From: Clostridia bacterium | GTDB lineage: Bacteria > Bacillota > Clostridia > Christensenellales > CAG-138 | Direction: 5' to 3' | DNA: 7,748 bases | Assembly: GCA_017435185.1 (NCBI GenBank) | Contig: JAFSFN010000243.1 | Span: 1-7,748, forward strand | In this document: positions 1 through 5,504 of the stretch, one piece after another | Numbering within the stretch: position 1 is the stretch's first letter | How the letters are laid out: each line of letters starts with the position of its first letter | Notes under the pieces: generated by a model | Told to the model about the DNA's origin: nothing | Seen by the model: the letters and a program-made list of their open reading frames with translations, nothing else | Databases searched by the model: none | Translations under genes and position numbers: made by a program

Positions 1-53
1 ATAGTATGATAGTAAAAGGAAATCATATCATTGAATTTAAGGAAAAGGGAAAA

Positions 54-1448
54 ATGGAAAAAACTAAGAAAAAGTCTAATTTTTCAGGCTCAATAGGCTT
101 TGTTTTGGCAGCGGCCGGAAGTGCGGTAGGTCTCGGCAATATTTGGAGATTTCCGTATTTGGCGGCGAAGGACGGCGGCGGACTGTTCATTTTGGTTTAT
201 ATTGTTCTTGCGTTGACATTGGGTTTTGCGCTTTTGTCAACTGATATTGCAATCGGCAGAAGAACGGGAATGAATGCGCTTGAGGCATATGGTGCAATAA
301 GCAAAAAATGGAAATTTGTAGGCGCGCTTTCGTTCATCGTTCCTGCGATAATACTTGCGTACTATGCTGTTATCGGCGGATGGATAACCAAGTACATGGT
401 GGACTATCTGGTTGTTGACAGTGCTGTGATGGCGCAGGACGGATATTTCACAAACTTTATTTCAGCACCGATAGCTCCAATAGTGTTCATGCTCATATTC
501 CTTGCAATAACAGCTTTCGTTGTTTTCTGCGGTGTTGAAAAGGGCATTGAAAAGTTCTCAAAGATAATAATGCCCGGTCTTATTTTGCTTATTGCTGCTA
601 TAGCGGTGTTTGCAGTCACACGCTCGTATACCGATGAAAACGGCGTGACAAGAACAGGCCTTGAGGGCATGGCAATCTACTTTATTCCCAATTTTGAGGG
701 ACTTACTGTTTCACGATTCTTTGAAATTGTTCTGGATGCGGCATGTCAGCTTTTCTATTCGCTCAGTGTTGCAATGGGCATAATGATAACCTACGGCTCC
801 TATGTTAAAAAAGATGTTAACTTGAGCAAGAGTGTTACACAGATTGAGATATTTGACACAGGTGTTGCGATTCTCGCAGGCTTGATGATAGTTCCCACGG
901 TTTATGTTTTCTCCGGTGTTGAGGGCATGAATCAGGGCGCCGGTCTCATGTTCATATCACTTCCCAAAGTGTTTGATGCAATGGGCAGTATAGGCGGCGT
1001 TGTAGGATTCCTGTTCTTTGTCATGGTAATTTTTGCAGCACTCACTTCCAGTGTTTCGCTCATGGAAACGGTGCTTGCAGGCTGTATGAATTGGTTCAAA
1101 TCATCAAGAAAAAAGACAGCATTTATTCTGTTTGTCTGCTTCGCTGTTGCGGCTGTTGTAATATGCATGGGTTACAATGTGCTTTACTTTGAGGCGGTAT
1201 TGCCCAATGGCACTGTCGGTCAGCTGCTTGATGTAATGGATTATATATCAACATACGTCATAATGCCGATAATAACGATATCCACATGCATACTCATTGG
1301 TTGGATAACAAAACCCAAGTGGGTTATTGAAGAGATGGAAGCAAGCGGTCACAAGCTCGGCAGAAAGGGCTTATTGTCAGTAGTTGTTCGTTATTTTGCA
1401 CCTGTTATTATGACAATCTTGCTTGCAAAATCATTTGGCTTGTTCTGA
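54..1448 (+). CDS. Sodium-dependent transporter of the neurotransmitter:sodium symporter (NSS/SNF) family
   Basis: Probable Na+-coupled importer of an amino acid or related amine at the cytoplasmic membrane. The family signature of TM1 is clear at about residues 21-35 (AGSAVGLGNIWRFPY). It keeps the Ala24 and Asn29 that match the Na1-site residues Ala22 and Asn27 of LeuT. TM3 carries the Tyr-Tyr pair (LAYYAVIGGW) and TM6 the unwound segment LFYSLSVAMG followed by ITYGSYVKKD. An Asp in TM7 (FDTGVA) lies where LeuT has Asn286. I count 11 hydrophobic segments in 464 residues, the usual bacterial form without TM12. I chose the ATG at 54 because AAGGA lies 10 bases upstream and the family begins with a short charged stretch just before TM1. 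An in-frame ATG at 6 would add 16 unlikely residues. Substrate cannot be told; relatives carry tryptophan, tyrosine or leucine. The promoter is outside the window or unseen. Confidence 0.93.
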   Translation: MEKTKKKSNFSGSIGFVLAAAGSAVGLGNIWRFPYLAAKDGGGLFILVYIVLALTLGFALLSTDIAIGRRTGMNALEAYGAISKKWKFVGALSFIVPAIILAYYAVIGGWITKYMVDYLVVDSAVMAQDGYFTNFISAPIAPIVFMLIFLAITAFVVFCGVEKGIEKFSKIIMPGLILLIAAIAVFAVTRSYTDENGVTRTGLEGMAIYFIPNFEGLTVSRFFEIVLDAACQLFYSLSVAMGIMITYGSYVKKDVNLSKSVTQIEIFDTGVAILAGLMIVPTVYVFSGVEGMNQGAGLMFISLPKVFDAMGSIGGVVGFLFFVMVIFAALTSSVSLMETVLAGCMNWFKSSRKKTAFILFVCFAVAAVVICMGYNVLYFEAVLPNGTVGQLLDVMDYISTYVIMPIITISTCILIGWITKPKWVIEEMEASGHKLGRKGLLSVVVRYFAPVIMTILLAKSFGLF

Positions 1449-1481
1449 TGGTGTGATGATGTATTTCAAAAATTAAGCATA

Positions 1482-1506
1482 TGCATTGTACAGAAAAAAC
1501 AATGCA
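1482..1506 (+). other. Inverted repeat between transporter and superoxide reductase genes
   Basis: Perfect 8-base arms (TGCATTGT at 1482-1489, ACAATGCA at 1499-1506) surround a 9-base A-rich loop. A partial outer extension pairs GCA at 1478-1480 with TGC at 1508-1510. No good T-run follows, so it is a weak terminator at best; it could also be an operator or mRNA hairpin ahead of the downstream gene. I see no convincing -35/-10 pair and no PerR-like box in this 92-base gap, so whether the two genes share a transcript is open. Confidence 0.35.
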
Positions 1507-1540
1507 GTGCTATTTGTAATTTAGAAAGGAGAATACTATT

Positions 1541-1924
1541 ATGTGTGAAAGTAAGTTTTTTGTTTGTAAGCATTGCGGAAACTTGGTAGGCGTCATAAAC
1601 AATTCAGGTGTTCCTATGATATGCTGCGGTGAGCCCATGACACAGCTTGTACCCAACACTGTAGAAGCAAGTGTTGAAAAGCATTTGCCGGTTGTAACCG
1701 TTGAGGGCAACACTGTCAAGGCAGTTGTCGGCAGTACAGAACATCCCATGATTGAAGAGCATTTTATCGGCTTCATCTATTTGCAGACGGATAAGGGCGG
1801 TCAGCGCAAGTGCCTCAGTGCAGGGAATGCTCCCGAAGCGGTTTTTGTTTTGCCCGAGGGCGAAAAGCCGCTTGCAGTATTTGCATGGTGTAATCTCCAC
1901 GGCTTGTGGAAAACTGAACTGTAA
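1541..1924 (+). CDS. dfx: Desulfoferrodoxin, two-iron superoxide reductase
   Basis: Cytoplasmic enzyme that reduces superoxide to hydrogen peroxide without making oxygen, used by anaerobes to survive air exposure; electrons usually come from rubredoxin. Both iron centres are visible. The N-terminal desulforedoxin-type Fe(Cys)4 site is Cys9, Cys12, Cys28 and Cys29 (CKHCG and ICCGEPM). The catalytic Fe(His)4Cys site is His48, His68, His74, His120 and Cys117 (EKH, EHPM, EEH, CNLHG). Glu46-Lys47 next to His48 match the active-site Glu-Lys pair that helps guide superoxide. At 127 residues it has full family length. The start is supported by AAAGGAG at 1525-1531, nine bases before the ATG. Extra cysteines at 2 and 91 are not known ligands. 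Ten bases after the stop begins a hairpin tail (see 1925-1980). Confidence in function is high. Confidence 0.97.
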   Translation: MCESKFFVCKHCGNLVGVINNSGVPMICCGEPMTQLVPNTVEASVEKHLPVVTVEGNTVKAVVGSTEHPMIEEHFIGFIYLQTDKGGQRKCLSAGNAPEAVFVLPEGEKPLAVFAWCNLHGLWKTEL

Positions 1925-1980
1925 GTTTTTCGCAGGGGCTCTGCCCCCGCACCCCTGATTACTTTTGTAAAAAGTAATCA
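1925..1980 (+). repeat. Two-hairpin repeat, copy 1 (after dfx stop)
   Basis: Starts at the dfx stop codon with a T-run, then a GC-rich hairpin (GGGGC 1935-1939, TCT loop, GCCCC 1943-1947), a C-rich spacer, and an AT-rich hairpin with perfect 11-base arms (TGATTACTTTT 1956-1966, GTA loop, AAAAGTAATCA 1970-1980). The same order, spacing and partial sequence recur on the opposite strand at 2424-2473 after another gene's stop codon. That makes this a dispersed structured repeat rather than a one-off terminator. Similar C-rich tails after genes are, as I recall, common in Oscillospiraceae, but I cannot name a described family. Role unknown: mRNA 3'-end protection or a small non-autonomous mobile repeat are both possible. 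Confidence 0.75.
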
Positions 1981-2005
1981 AAACAGGTGAATAAACATAT
2001 AAACC

Positions 2006-2041
2006 AAACGCCTCCGTCACAATAATGGGACAGAGGCGTTT
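2006..2041 (+). terminator. Hairpin terminator downstream of dfx
   Basis: Fifteen-base arms (2006-2020 and 2027-2041) with a 6-base loop; the pairs C2015-A2032 and A2019-G2028 are mismatched. It is preceded by AAACC and followed by TTTAGTTTG, a mediocre T-tract. The 5' arm contains CCTCCGTCAC (2011-2020), which also occurs on the minus strand at 2380-2389 inside the other terminator. The first ATG of the XRE reading frame lies in this loop and 3' arm, which argues against that ATG being a normal start. Confidence 0.6.
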
Positions 2042-2315
2042 AGTTTGTCGGAGCATTATCGGTTGTGCATATATATATAAAATAGCTTTATCAAAAGTGA
2101 GGAAATATCATCAAGTTGCATCAATCTTAAATACCTCACAAACCATGTATGCAAGATATGAAAGAGGTGCAAACGAAATGCCCATAAGGCATCTGAAAGT
2201 CTTGTGCGAATTATATAATGTTTTAGCAGATATCATCTTAGGTATAAAGCCGGATAAAAACAGAAAAAAGGGCGAATTATCCGAAAAAGTGAGAGCCCTC
2301 ATTGCTCGTCATTAA
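2025..2315 (+). pseudogene. Decayed XRE-family helix-turn-helix gene
   Basis: The middle of the frame reads as a Cro/C1-type DNA-binding domain: QVASILNTSQTMYARYERG matches helices 2 and 3, and EMPIRHLKVLCELYNV followed by ADIILGI matches helices 4 and 5. The preceding part (about residues 10-28) does not look like a normal helix 1 of the form IRDLREDxxLTQ, although the spacing to helix 2 is right. The only upstream ATG (2025) sits inside a terminator hairpin and has no ribosome binding site. A GTG at 2097 would cut helix 1 and also lacks one. An alternating AT tract at 2069-2079 could have changed length and shifted the frame. I read this as a gene that lost its start, or a remnant brought in with the surrounding repeats. 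If expressed it would be a small DNA-binding protein of unknown targets. Confidence 0.6.
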
Positions 2316-2358
2316 AATTCAACATATTTTTTCTGCGCTTAAAAAATCGTAAAACTTG

Positions 2359-2395
2359 AAAATCCTTCGTCACTTTGTTGTGACGGAGGATTTTT
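2359..2395. terminator. Strong, probably bidirectional terminator
   Basis: Fifteen-base arms (2359-2373 and 2380-2394) with loop TTTGTT and a single G-T wobble. A T-run follows on the plus strand (2391-2395), and an A-run precedes it, giving TTTTC on the minus strand. It can therefore end transcripts arriving from the XRE remnant side and from the convergent lipoprotein gene. It shares the CCTCCGTCAC core (minus strand 2389-2380) with the hairpin at 2006-2041. Confidence 0.8.
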
Positions 2396-2423
2396 GATTC
2401 TAAAAATCTTATATTTGTTTTCT

Positions 2424-2473
2424 GTCGCTTTTATAAAAGCGACCGGGGGGTGGGGCAGCGCCCCACGGAAAAA
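2424..2473 (-). repeat. Two-hairpin repeat, copy 2 (after lipoprotein stop)
   Basis: Read on the minus strand from the lipoprotein stop codon: a T-run, a GC-rich hairpin (7-base arms 2466-2460 and 2456-2450, 3-base loop), a C-rich spacer, then an AT-centred palindrome GTCGCTTTTA/TAAAAGCGAC with perfect 10-base arms (2424-2443). Architecture and much of the sequence match 1925-1980 in inverted orientation. The stem bases differ but remain paired, which suggests that structure rather than sequence is kept. Confidence 0.75.
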
Positions 2474-3430
2474 TCACTCAACAACAAGCGTCAAGAACAA
2501 CTGACTTTCGGAAGCATCGGGGCGAACTCTGTAGAGCTTTGATGCTCCGCTTTCTTCAAGCGTATAATAAATCCAACCACCGCCCGTAAATATGTGATTA
2601 ACTATACCTGCACAAAGCTGAACGGTACTTTTTCCGTCTTTGTCACATTTGAAAAGCCCATCGGCCGTTGTGTAATAAATGTTGTCGGAATATACATTTA
2701 TACGCATGGGCATAAGGTTAAGGATTTCGGTTGGCGATGAGTTCTTATCGAGTTTTTGCTTGTATACTGCAGCAGTATCGTCTGCTATTGAGGCATAGTA
2801 GACGTTACCATTATCAACAACGGCAAACATCGTTTCGGTGGTTGTGAGAACTGTATGTTCCTGACCATCGGTGCGCATTTTGTGAAGATTATACTTGCCG
2901 TCTTCTGCAACAAAATAGAGGTAATTGTTGTAAAAACTGATATTCATTGCAAAAGAATCGGAAAGTTTGGCTCTGTTTTCACCGTTTACGGACATTTTGG
3001 AAATGCTGTTTTCCGATCTGCTTGAGAAATAGATGGTTTCATCGACAACTATCAGGCTTTGGACATTATCTTCAGCCAATTTGGTCTTTTCGCCTGTTTG
3101 AGCATCAATACGGTGCATGATGGGCGTACCGTCAGATTCGACTGTGCAGTAGATGCTATTATCCAACACGTTTATGTTGGATACTTTACCGTCGGCTATC
3201 TGGGACCATTCATCACCCGATTCGCTTATGCGATAGAGGCCGTTACTGCCATAGTAAATAAAACCGTCCTCGTGAGCAAAAAGGCCGGAGCAAAGAATGT
3301 TGCCATTAGTACTGCCGAGAGTGAACTGCGTCGAAATGTCAATTGATGGCTGACCGCCATTATTATTGCCGCAAGAACAGGTACAAACAGCGAGAAATGT
3401 ACACATTAAAATTGCAAATATCTTTTTCAT
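2474..3430 (-). CDS. DUF5050-like beta-propeller lipoprotein
   Basis: Predicted surface lipoprotein of 318 residues, function unknown. The N-terminus MKKIFAILMC and following hydrophobic run form a lipoprotein signal peptide. The likely lipidated cysteine is Cys20 (CSC-GNN); Cys18 is an alternative and the lipobox is not perfect. The mature part is built from about six repeats of roughly 40 residues, each with an aromatic strand such as GFIYYGSNGLYRI, NYLYFVAEDGKYNLHKM, NIYYTTADGLFKC and GWIYYTLEESG, followed by a D-G turn. This is the pattern of DUF5050/LRP1-type beta-propellers common in clostridial surface proteins. No catalytic motif is visible; a binding or sensing role is inference. The gene converges on dfx, has its own promoter (3437-3465), and has no Shine-Dalgarno site before the ATG, so its mRNA may be leaderless. 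Confidence 0.82.
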   Translation of the reverse strand: MKKIFAILMCTFLAVCTCSCGNNNGGQPSIDISTQFTLGSTNGNILCSGLFAHEDGFIYYGSNGLYRISESGDEWSQIADGKVSNINVLDNSIYCTVESDGTPIMHRIDAQTGEKTKLAEDNVQSLIVVDETIYFSSRSENSISKMSVNGENRAKLSDSFAMNISFYNNYLYFVAEDGKYNLHKMRTDGQEHTVLTTTETMFAVVDNGNVYYASIADDTAAVYKQKLDKNSSPTEILNLMPMRINVYSDNIYYTTADGLFKCDKDGKSTVQLCAGIVNHIFTGGGWIYYTLEESGASKLYRVRPDASESQLFLTLVVE

Positions 3431-3436
3431 ATTTTT

Positions 3437-3465
3437 ATTATATCATAATTTGCGCTATATAACAA
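3437..3465 (-). promoter_or_regulatory. Sigma-70-type promoter of the lipoprotein gene
   Basis: On the minus strand, TTGTTA (3465-3460) and a perfect TATAAT (3442-3437) are separated by exactly 17 bases. The usual start point 6-7 bases past the -10 box falls at about 3431-3430, which is the A of the ATG or one base before it. This predicts an mRNA with essentially no 5' untranslated region. Confidence 0.72.
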
Positions 3466-3475
3466 AAGAATATAC

Positions 3476-3503
3476 AAAAAGAGCCGTGTTTTTTACGGCT
3501 CTT
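3476..3503 (-). terminator. Rho-independent terminator of the rpsF-ssb-rpsR operon
   Basis: Perfect 9-base arms AAGAGCCGT/ACGGCTCTT (3503-3495 and 3487-3479 on the minus strand) with a 7-base loop, continuing into a short T-tract (3480-3476). It lies 38 bases past the rpsR stop and just upstream of the lipoprotein promoter, separating the two units. Confidence 0.85.
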
Positions 3504-3541
3504 AACTAACGACTTCAAAGAAATGTGTTTATGTGTCTTGC

Positions 3542-3784
3542 TTAGTCTGCTACATAGGGCAAGAGTGCAACTATACGTGCACGCTTGATCGCTATTGCGA
3601 GGCTACGCTGATGTTCTGCGCAAACACCGCTCATACGACGGGGCATTATCTTGCCGCGCTCTGTTACATACTTGCGGAGCTTGTTGACATCTTTGTAATC
3701 GATGTAGTTTGCTTTTTCTACGCAAAAAGCACAAACCTTGCGTCTGCTTTTACGCGGACGGGGTCTCATCTTGCCTTCCTCCAT
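3542..3784 (-). CDS. rpsR: 30S ribosomal protein bS18
   Basis: Small-subunit protein that pairs with bS6 on the platform of the 30S particle. The 80-residue length is normal. The basic N-terminus (RPRPRKSRRK) leads into VCAFC, then IDYKDVNKLRKYVTERGKI and the C-terminal QRSLAIAIKRARIVALLPYV, all standard for the family. Cys18, Cys21, Cys55 and His58 (CAFC and CAEH) are a full Zn-ribbon ligand set, so this is the metal-binding (C+) version rather than the cysteine-free paralogue some bacteria use under zinc shortage. AAGGAGA six bases upstream of the ATG sets the start. Last gene of the operon, 44 bases after ssb, followed by a clear terminator. Confidence 0.98.
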   Translation of the reverse strand: MEEGKMRPRPRKSRRKVCAFCVEKANYIDYKDVNKLRKYVTERGKIMPRRMSGVCAEHQRSLAIAIKRARIVALLPYVAD

Positions 3785-3828
3785 GATAAATCTCCTTTAC
3801 AAAAATAGAATTGATGTTAAATTTTGAA

Positions 3829-4257
3829 TCAGAACGGCAGATCATCATCGTCAACTTCTGCAAAGCCTTCATCTGAGAGCGAGAATGACGGTGCTGAAGA
3901 ATTGCTGCGTTCTTCATAGTTGTTCCTTGAACCGTCTTGATCACGCGGAGTCAAGAATTCGATATCGTCGGCGATTATTTCGGTAATATACCTCTTTGAA
4001 CCGTCTTTAGCATCATAGCTGCGGTTTTGAAGCTCACCCACAACACAGACCTTGCGGCCTTTTGCGAGATATTTGCTGCAAAGCTCACCGAGCTGACGCC
4101 ATGCTACGATGTTGAAATAATCGGTTACACGCTCACCCGACTGGTTCTGAAAGCGGCGGTTTACCGCTATCGAAAAGGAACACACGCTTGTACCGCTTGA
4201 GGTAGTGCGCAATTCGGGATCTTTGGTAAGATTGCCGATAAGAATTACTTTATTCAT
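3829..4257 (-). CDS. ssb: Single-stranded DNA-binding protein SSB
   Basis: Homotetrameric protein that coats single-stranded DNA during replication, repair and recombination and recruits partner enzymes. The OB-fold covers about residues 1-103, opening with NKVILIGNLTKDPELR and including the conserved DYFNIVAWRQLGE segment with Trp53. A short Ser/Asn-rich linker follows, then the acidic tip DDDDLPF that binds partner proteins. At 142 residues it is slightly shorter than many Firmicute SSBs because of the short linker. I take the ATG at 4257, which gives the family N-terminus; an in-frame TTG four codons upstream is less likely. The ribosome binding site is weak (a GGAAAAA stretch), so coupling to rpsF, whose stop lies 34 bases upstream, may help. 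Position between rpsF and rpsR is the classic Firmicute order. Confidence 0.97.
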   Translation of the reverse strand: MNKVILIGNLTKDPELRTTSSGTSVCSFSIAVNRRFQNQSGERVTDYFNIVAWRQLGELCSKYLAKGRKVCVVGELQNRSYDAKDGSKRYITEIIADDIEFLTPRDQDGSRNNYEERSNSSAPSFSLSDEGFAEVDDDDLPF

Positions 4258-4291
4258 GATTTTTTCCAACTTTCAAGGATGTATAATGCTG

Positions 4292-4579
4292 TTACGCTTC
4301 CTTACGGACAACGATGAAGCGAAGTATTCTTTCGTCGTTCTTGAAGTTACGCTCGAGTTCGCGGGGAAGCTCGGGAGCTGCTTCGAAGTTGACGAGAACA
4401 TAATAACCGTCTGTCTTATAGTCGATGGGATATGCGAGATGCTTCAAACCCCATTCTTCGACGCTTTCGATAACGCCACCGTTAGCTGTGATGATGCCGG
4501 AGAATTTATCGATGCAAGCCTTTATGACTTCACCCTCGAGTTCCGGTGTGATGATATACAGAGTTTCGTACTTGTTCAC
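4292..4579 (-). CDS. rpsF: 30S ribosomal protein bS6
   Basis: Small-subunit platform protein that forms a heterodimer with bS18. Family features are the N-terminal MNKYETLYIITPELE strand, ESVEEWGLKHLAYPIDYKTDGYYVLVNF in the centre, and the C-terminal NDERILRFIVVRKEA. Length (95 residues) is typical and there is no Glu-rich C-terminal extension of the kind modified by RimK in Escherichia coli. The start codon is GTG at 4579. It is fixed by an excellent AAGGAGGTG (4595-4587) seven bases upstream. First gene of the rpsF-ssb-rpsR operon, with its own promoter (4645-4673) and a roughly 60-base leader that may carry autoregulation by the S6:S18 pair. Confidence 0.98.
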   Translation of the reverse strand: MNKYETLYIITPELEGEVIKACIDKFSGIITANGGVIESVEEWGLKHLAYPIDYKTDGYYVLVNFEAAPELPRELERNFKNDERILRFIVVRKEA

Positions 4580-4638
4580 GCTTTTTCACCTCCTTATGGT
4601 CTTATGGCCGCAATTAAATGCGGCAAGAAGTACGTTAG
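4580..4638 (-). promoter_or_regulatory. rpsF 5' leader, candidate S6:S18 autoregulatory hairpin
   Basis: The predicted transcript begins near 4638. It contains a hairpin with arms GCCGCA (4624-4619) and TGCGGC (4612-4607) and loop TTTAAT. The stem can extend by TCTT (4628-4625) pairing with AAGA (4603-4600) around a 3-base bulge. A CCG triplet lies in the stem. Bacterial rpsF leaders often carry an S6:S18-binding stem with a conserved CCG, so this is a plausible site, but I cannot match it to the consensus with certainty. CATAAG (4606-4601) is echoed by CCATAAGG (4599-4592) just before the ribosome binding site. Confidence 0.4.
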
Positions 4639-4644
4639 CGACCC

Positions 4645-4673
4645 ATTATAACATTATTATTTACCAATTGCAA
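4645..4673 (-). promoter_or_regulatory. Sigma-70-type promoter of the rpsF operon
   Basis: TTGCAA (4673-4668) and a perfect TATAAT (4650-4645) on the minus strand with a 17-base spacer. It starts only 12 bases after the znuB stop codon, with no terminator before it, so the ribosomal operon could be served both by this promoter and by read-through from the metal-uptake genes. Confidence 0.8.
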
Positions 4674-4685
4674 GTATGTTTCTTA

Positions 4686-5504
4686 TTAATGTGAACGTAT
4701 CTTGCCTATTATGAAAAACACTATGAAAGCTACAGCGTTTACTGCCACTATGCTGGCGCCTGCCGGTGTGCCGATGCCATAGGATACTACCATGCCCAAA
4801 AAGAAACATACTACGGATACTATGGTTGAACATATTACTACTGCTTTGAAACTTTTGCATACACGCATTGATGTAAGTGCGGGGAATATGATAAGGCCTG
4901 ATATGAGCATGGTGCCCATTATTCTCATTCCTACCACTATCGTGAGTGCAGTCAAAACGGCAACGAGCACATTATAAAATTTGGCTTTTATGCCTGTTGC
5001 CTGAGCAAAATCTTCATCGAATGTTATGGCAAAAAGTTTGTTGTAGAACAAAATATACAACACGAGTACTACTGCCGCTACCGAAAGTGACAGATAAACA
5101 TCGGTTTGACTCATGGCGAGTATGCTTCCGAACATATAGCTGTATACATCGGCGCTCAGACCGCTGGTCAGAGATGTTACTATAACGCCTGCAGCGAGTG
5201 CAGCAGAAGAAATCAGAGCTATTGCGGCATCTGATTTGAGTTTAGCTTTTTCGCTCAGCCTTAAAAGGAAGAATGCTGCTATTACTACAATGGGTATTGC
5301 CACTGCTAAAGGGGCGGCATTCATTGCGACAGCTATAGACATTGCGCCAAAACCGACATGAGAAAGCCCGTCACCTATCATTGAATAACGTTTTAATACA
5401 AGTGTTACGCCAAGAAGTGCGGCACAGAGAGCAACCAGGATACCAACGATAACTGCTCGTGAGAGGAAAGAATATGAAAACATTTCGGATATGAGTTCAA
5501 ACAT
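4686..5504 (-). CDS. znuB: Zinc/manganese ABC transporter, membrane permease (ABC-3 family)
   Basis: Integral membrane subunit of a metal importer, likely dimeric, working with ZnuC and the lipoprotein ZnuA. The whole 272-residue chain is hydrophobic with about eight membrane segments. The family motif GDGLSHVGFGA sits at residues 44-54, keeping the conserved Asp45 and His49; later IMGTMLISGLIIFPA and the C-terminal YGIGTPAGASIV are also typical of the family. I place the start at the ATG at 5504, nine bases after AGGGGTG; an ATG at 5510 is possible but too close to that site. The start overlaps the end of znuC by 8 bases, which implies translational coupling. Metal choice (Zn or Mn) cannot be read from the permease; zinc is favoured by the His-rich loop in ZnuA. 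No terminator follows. Confidence 0.92.
   Translation of the reverse strand: MFELISEMFSYSFLSRAVIVGILVALCAALLGVTLVLKRYSMIGDGLSHVGFGAMSIAVAMNAAPLAVAIPIVVIAAFFLLRLSEKAKLKSDAAIALISSAALAAGVIVTSLTSGLSADVYSYMFGSILAMSQTDVYLSLSVAAVVLVLYILFYNKLFAITFDEDFAQATGIKAKFYNVLVAVLTALTIVVGMRIMGTMLISGLIIFPALTSMRVCKSFKAVVICSTIVSVVCFFLGMVVSYGIGTPAGASIVAVNAVAFIVFFIIGKIRSH

Noticed and set aside
6..53. Upstream ATG for the NSS transporter
   Set aside because: Adds 16 polar residues not expected in the family; the ATG at 54 has the better ribosome binding site.
1449..1540. PerR-type operator before dfx
   Set aside because: No TTATAAT-like inverted repeat is present; the only clear inverted repeat is TGCATTGT/ACAATGCA.
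1604..2056. Long minus-strand open frame antisense to dfx
   Set aside because: It mirrors a confident superoxide reductase gene, resembles no family and runs through two hairpins.
1925..2473. Composite transposon around the XRE remnant
   Set aside because: No transposase or recombinase and no visible target-site duplication. The inverted hairpins are kept only as a repeat finding.
2359..2473. CRISPR array or small RNA gene
   Set aside because: Two hairpins of different sequence with no regular spacers; a terminator plus repeat explains the stretch.
4258..4269. TTG start four codons upstream for ssb
   Set aside because: SSB proteins begin at the MNKVILIGNLT segment; the ATG at 4257 gives exactly that.
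4598..4643. Outer stem GGTC/GACC around the rpsF leader hairpin
   Set aside because: The left arm lies at or before the predicted transcription start, so it would not be in the RNA.
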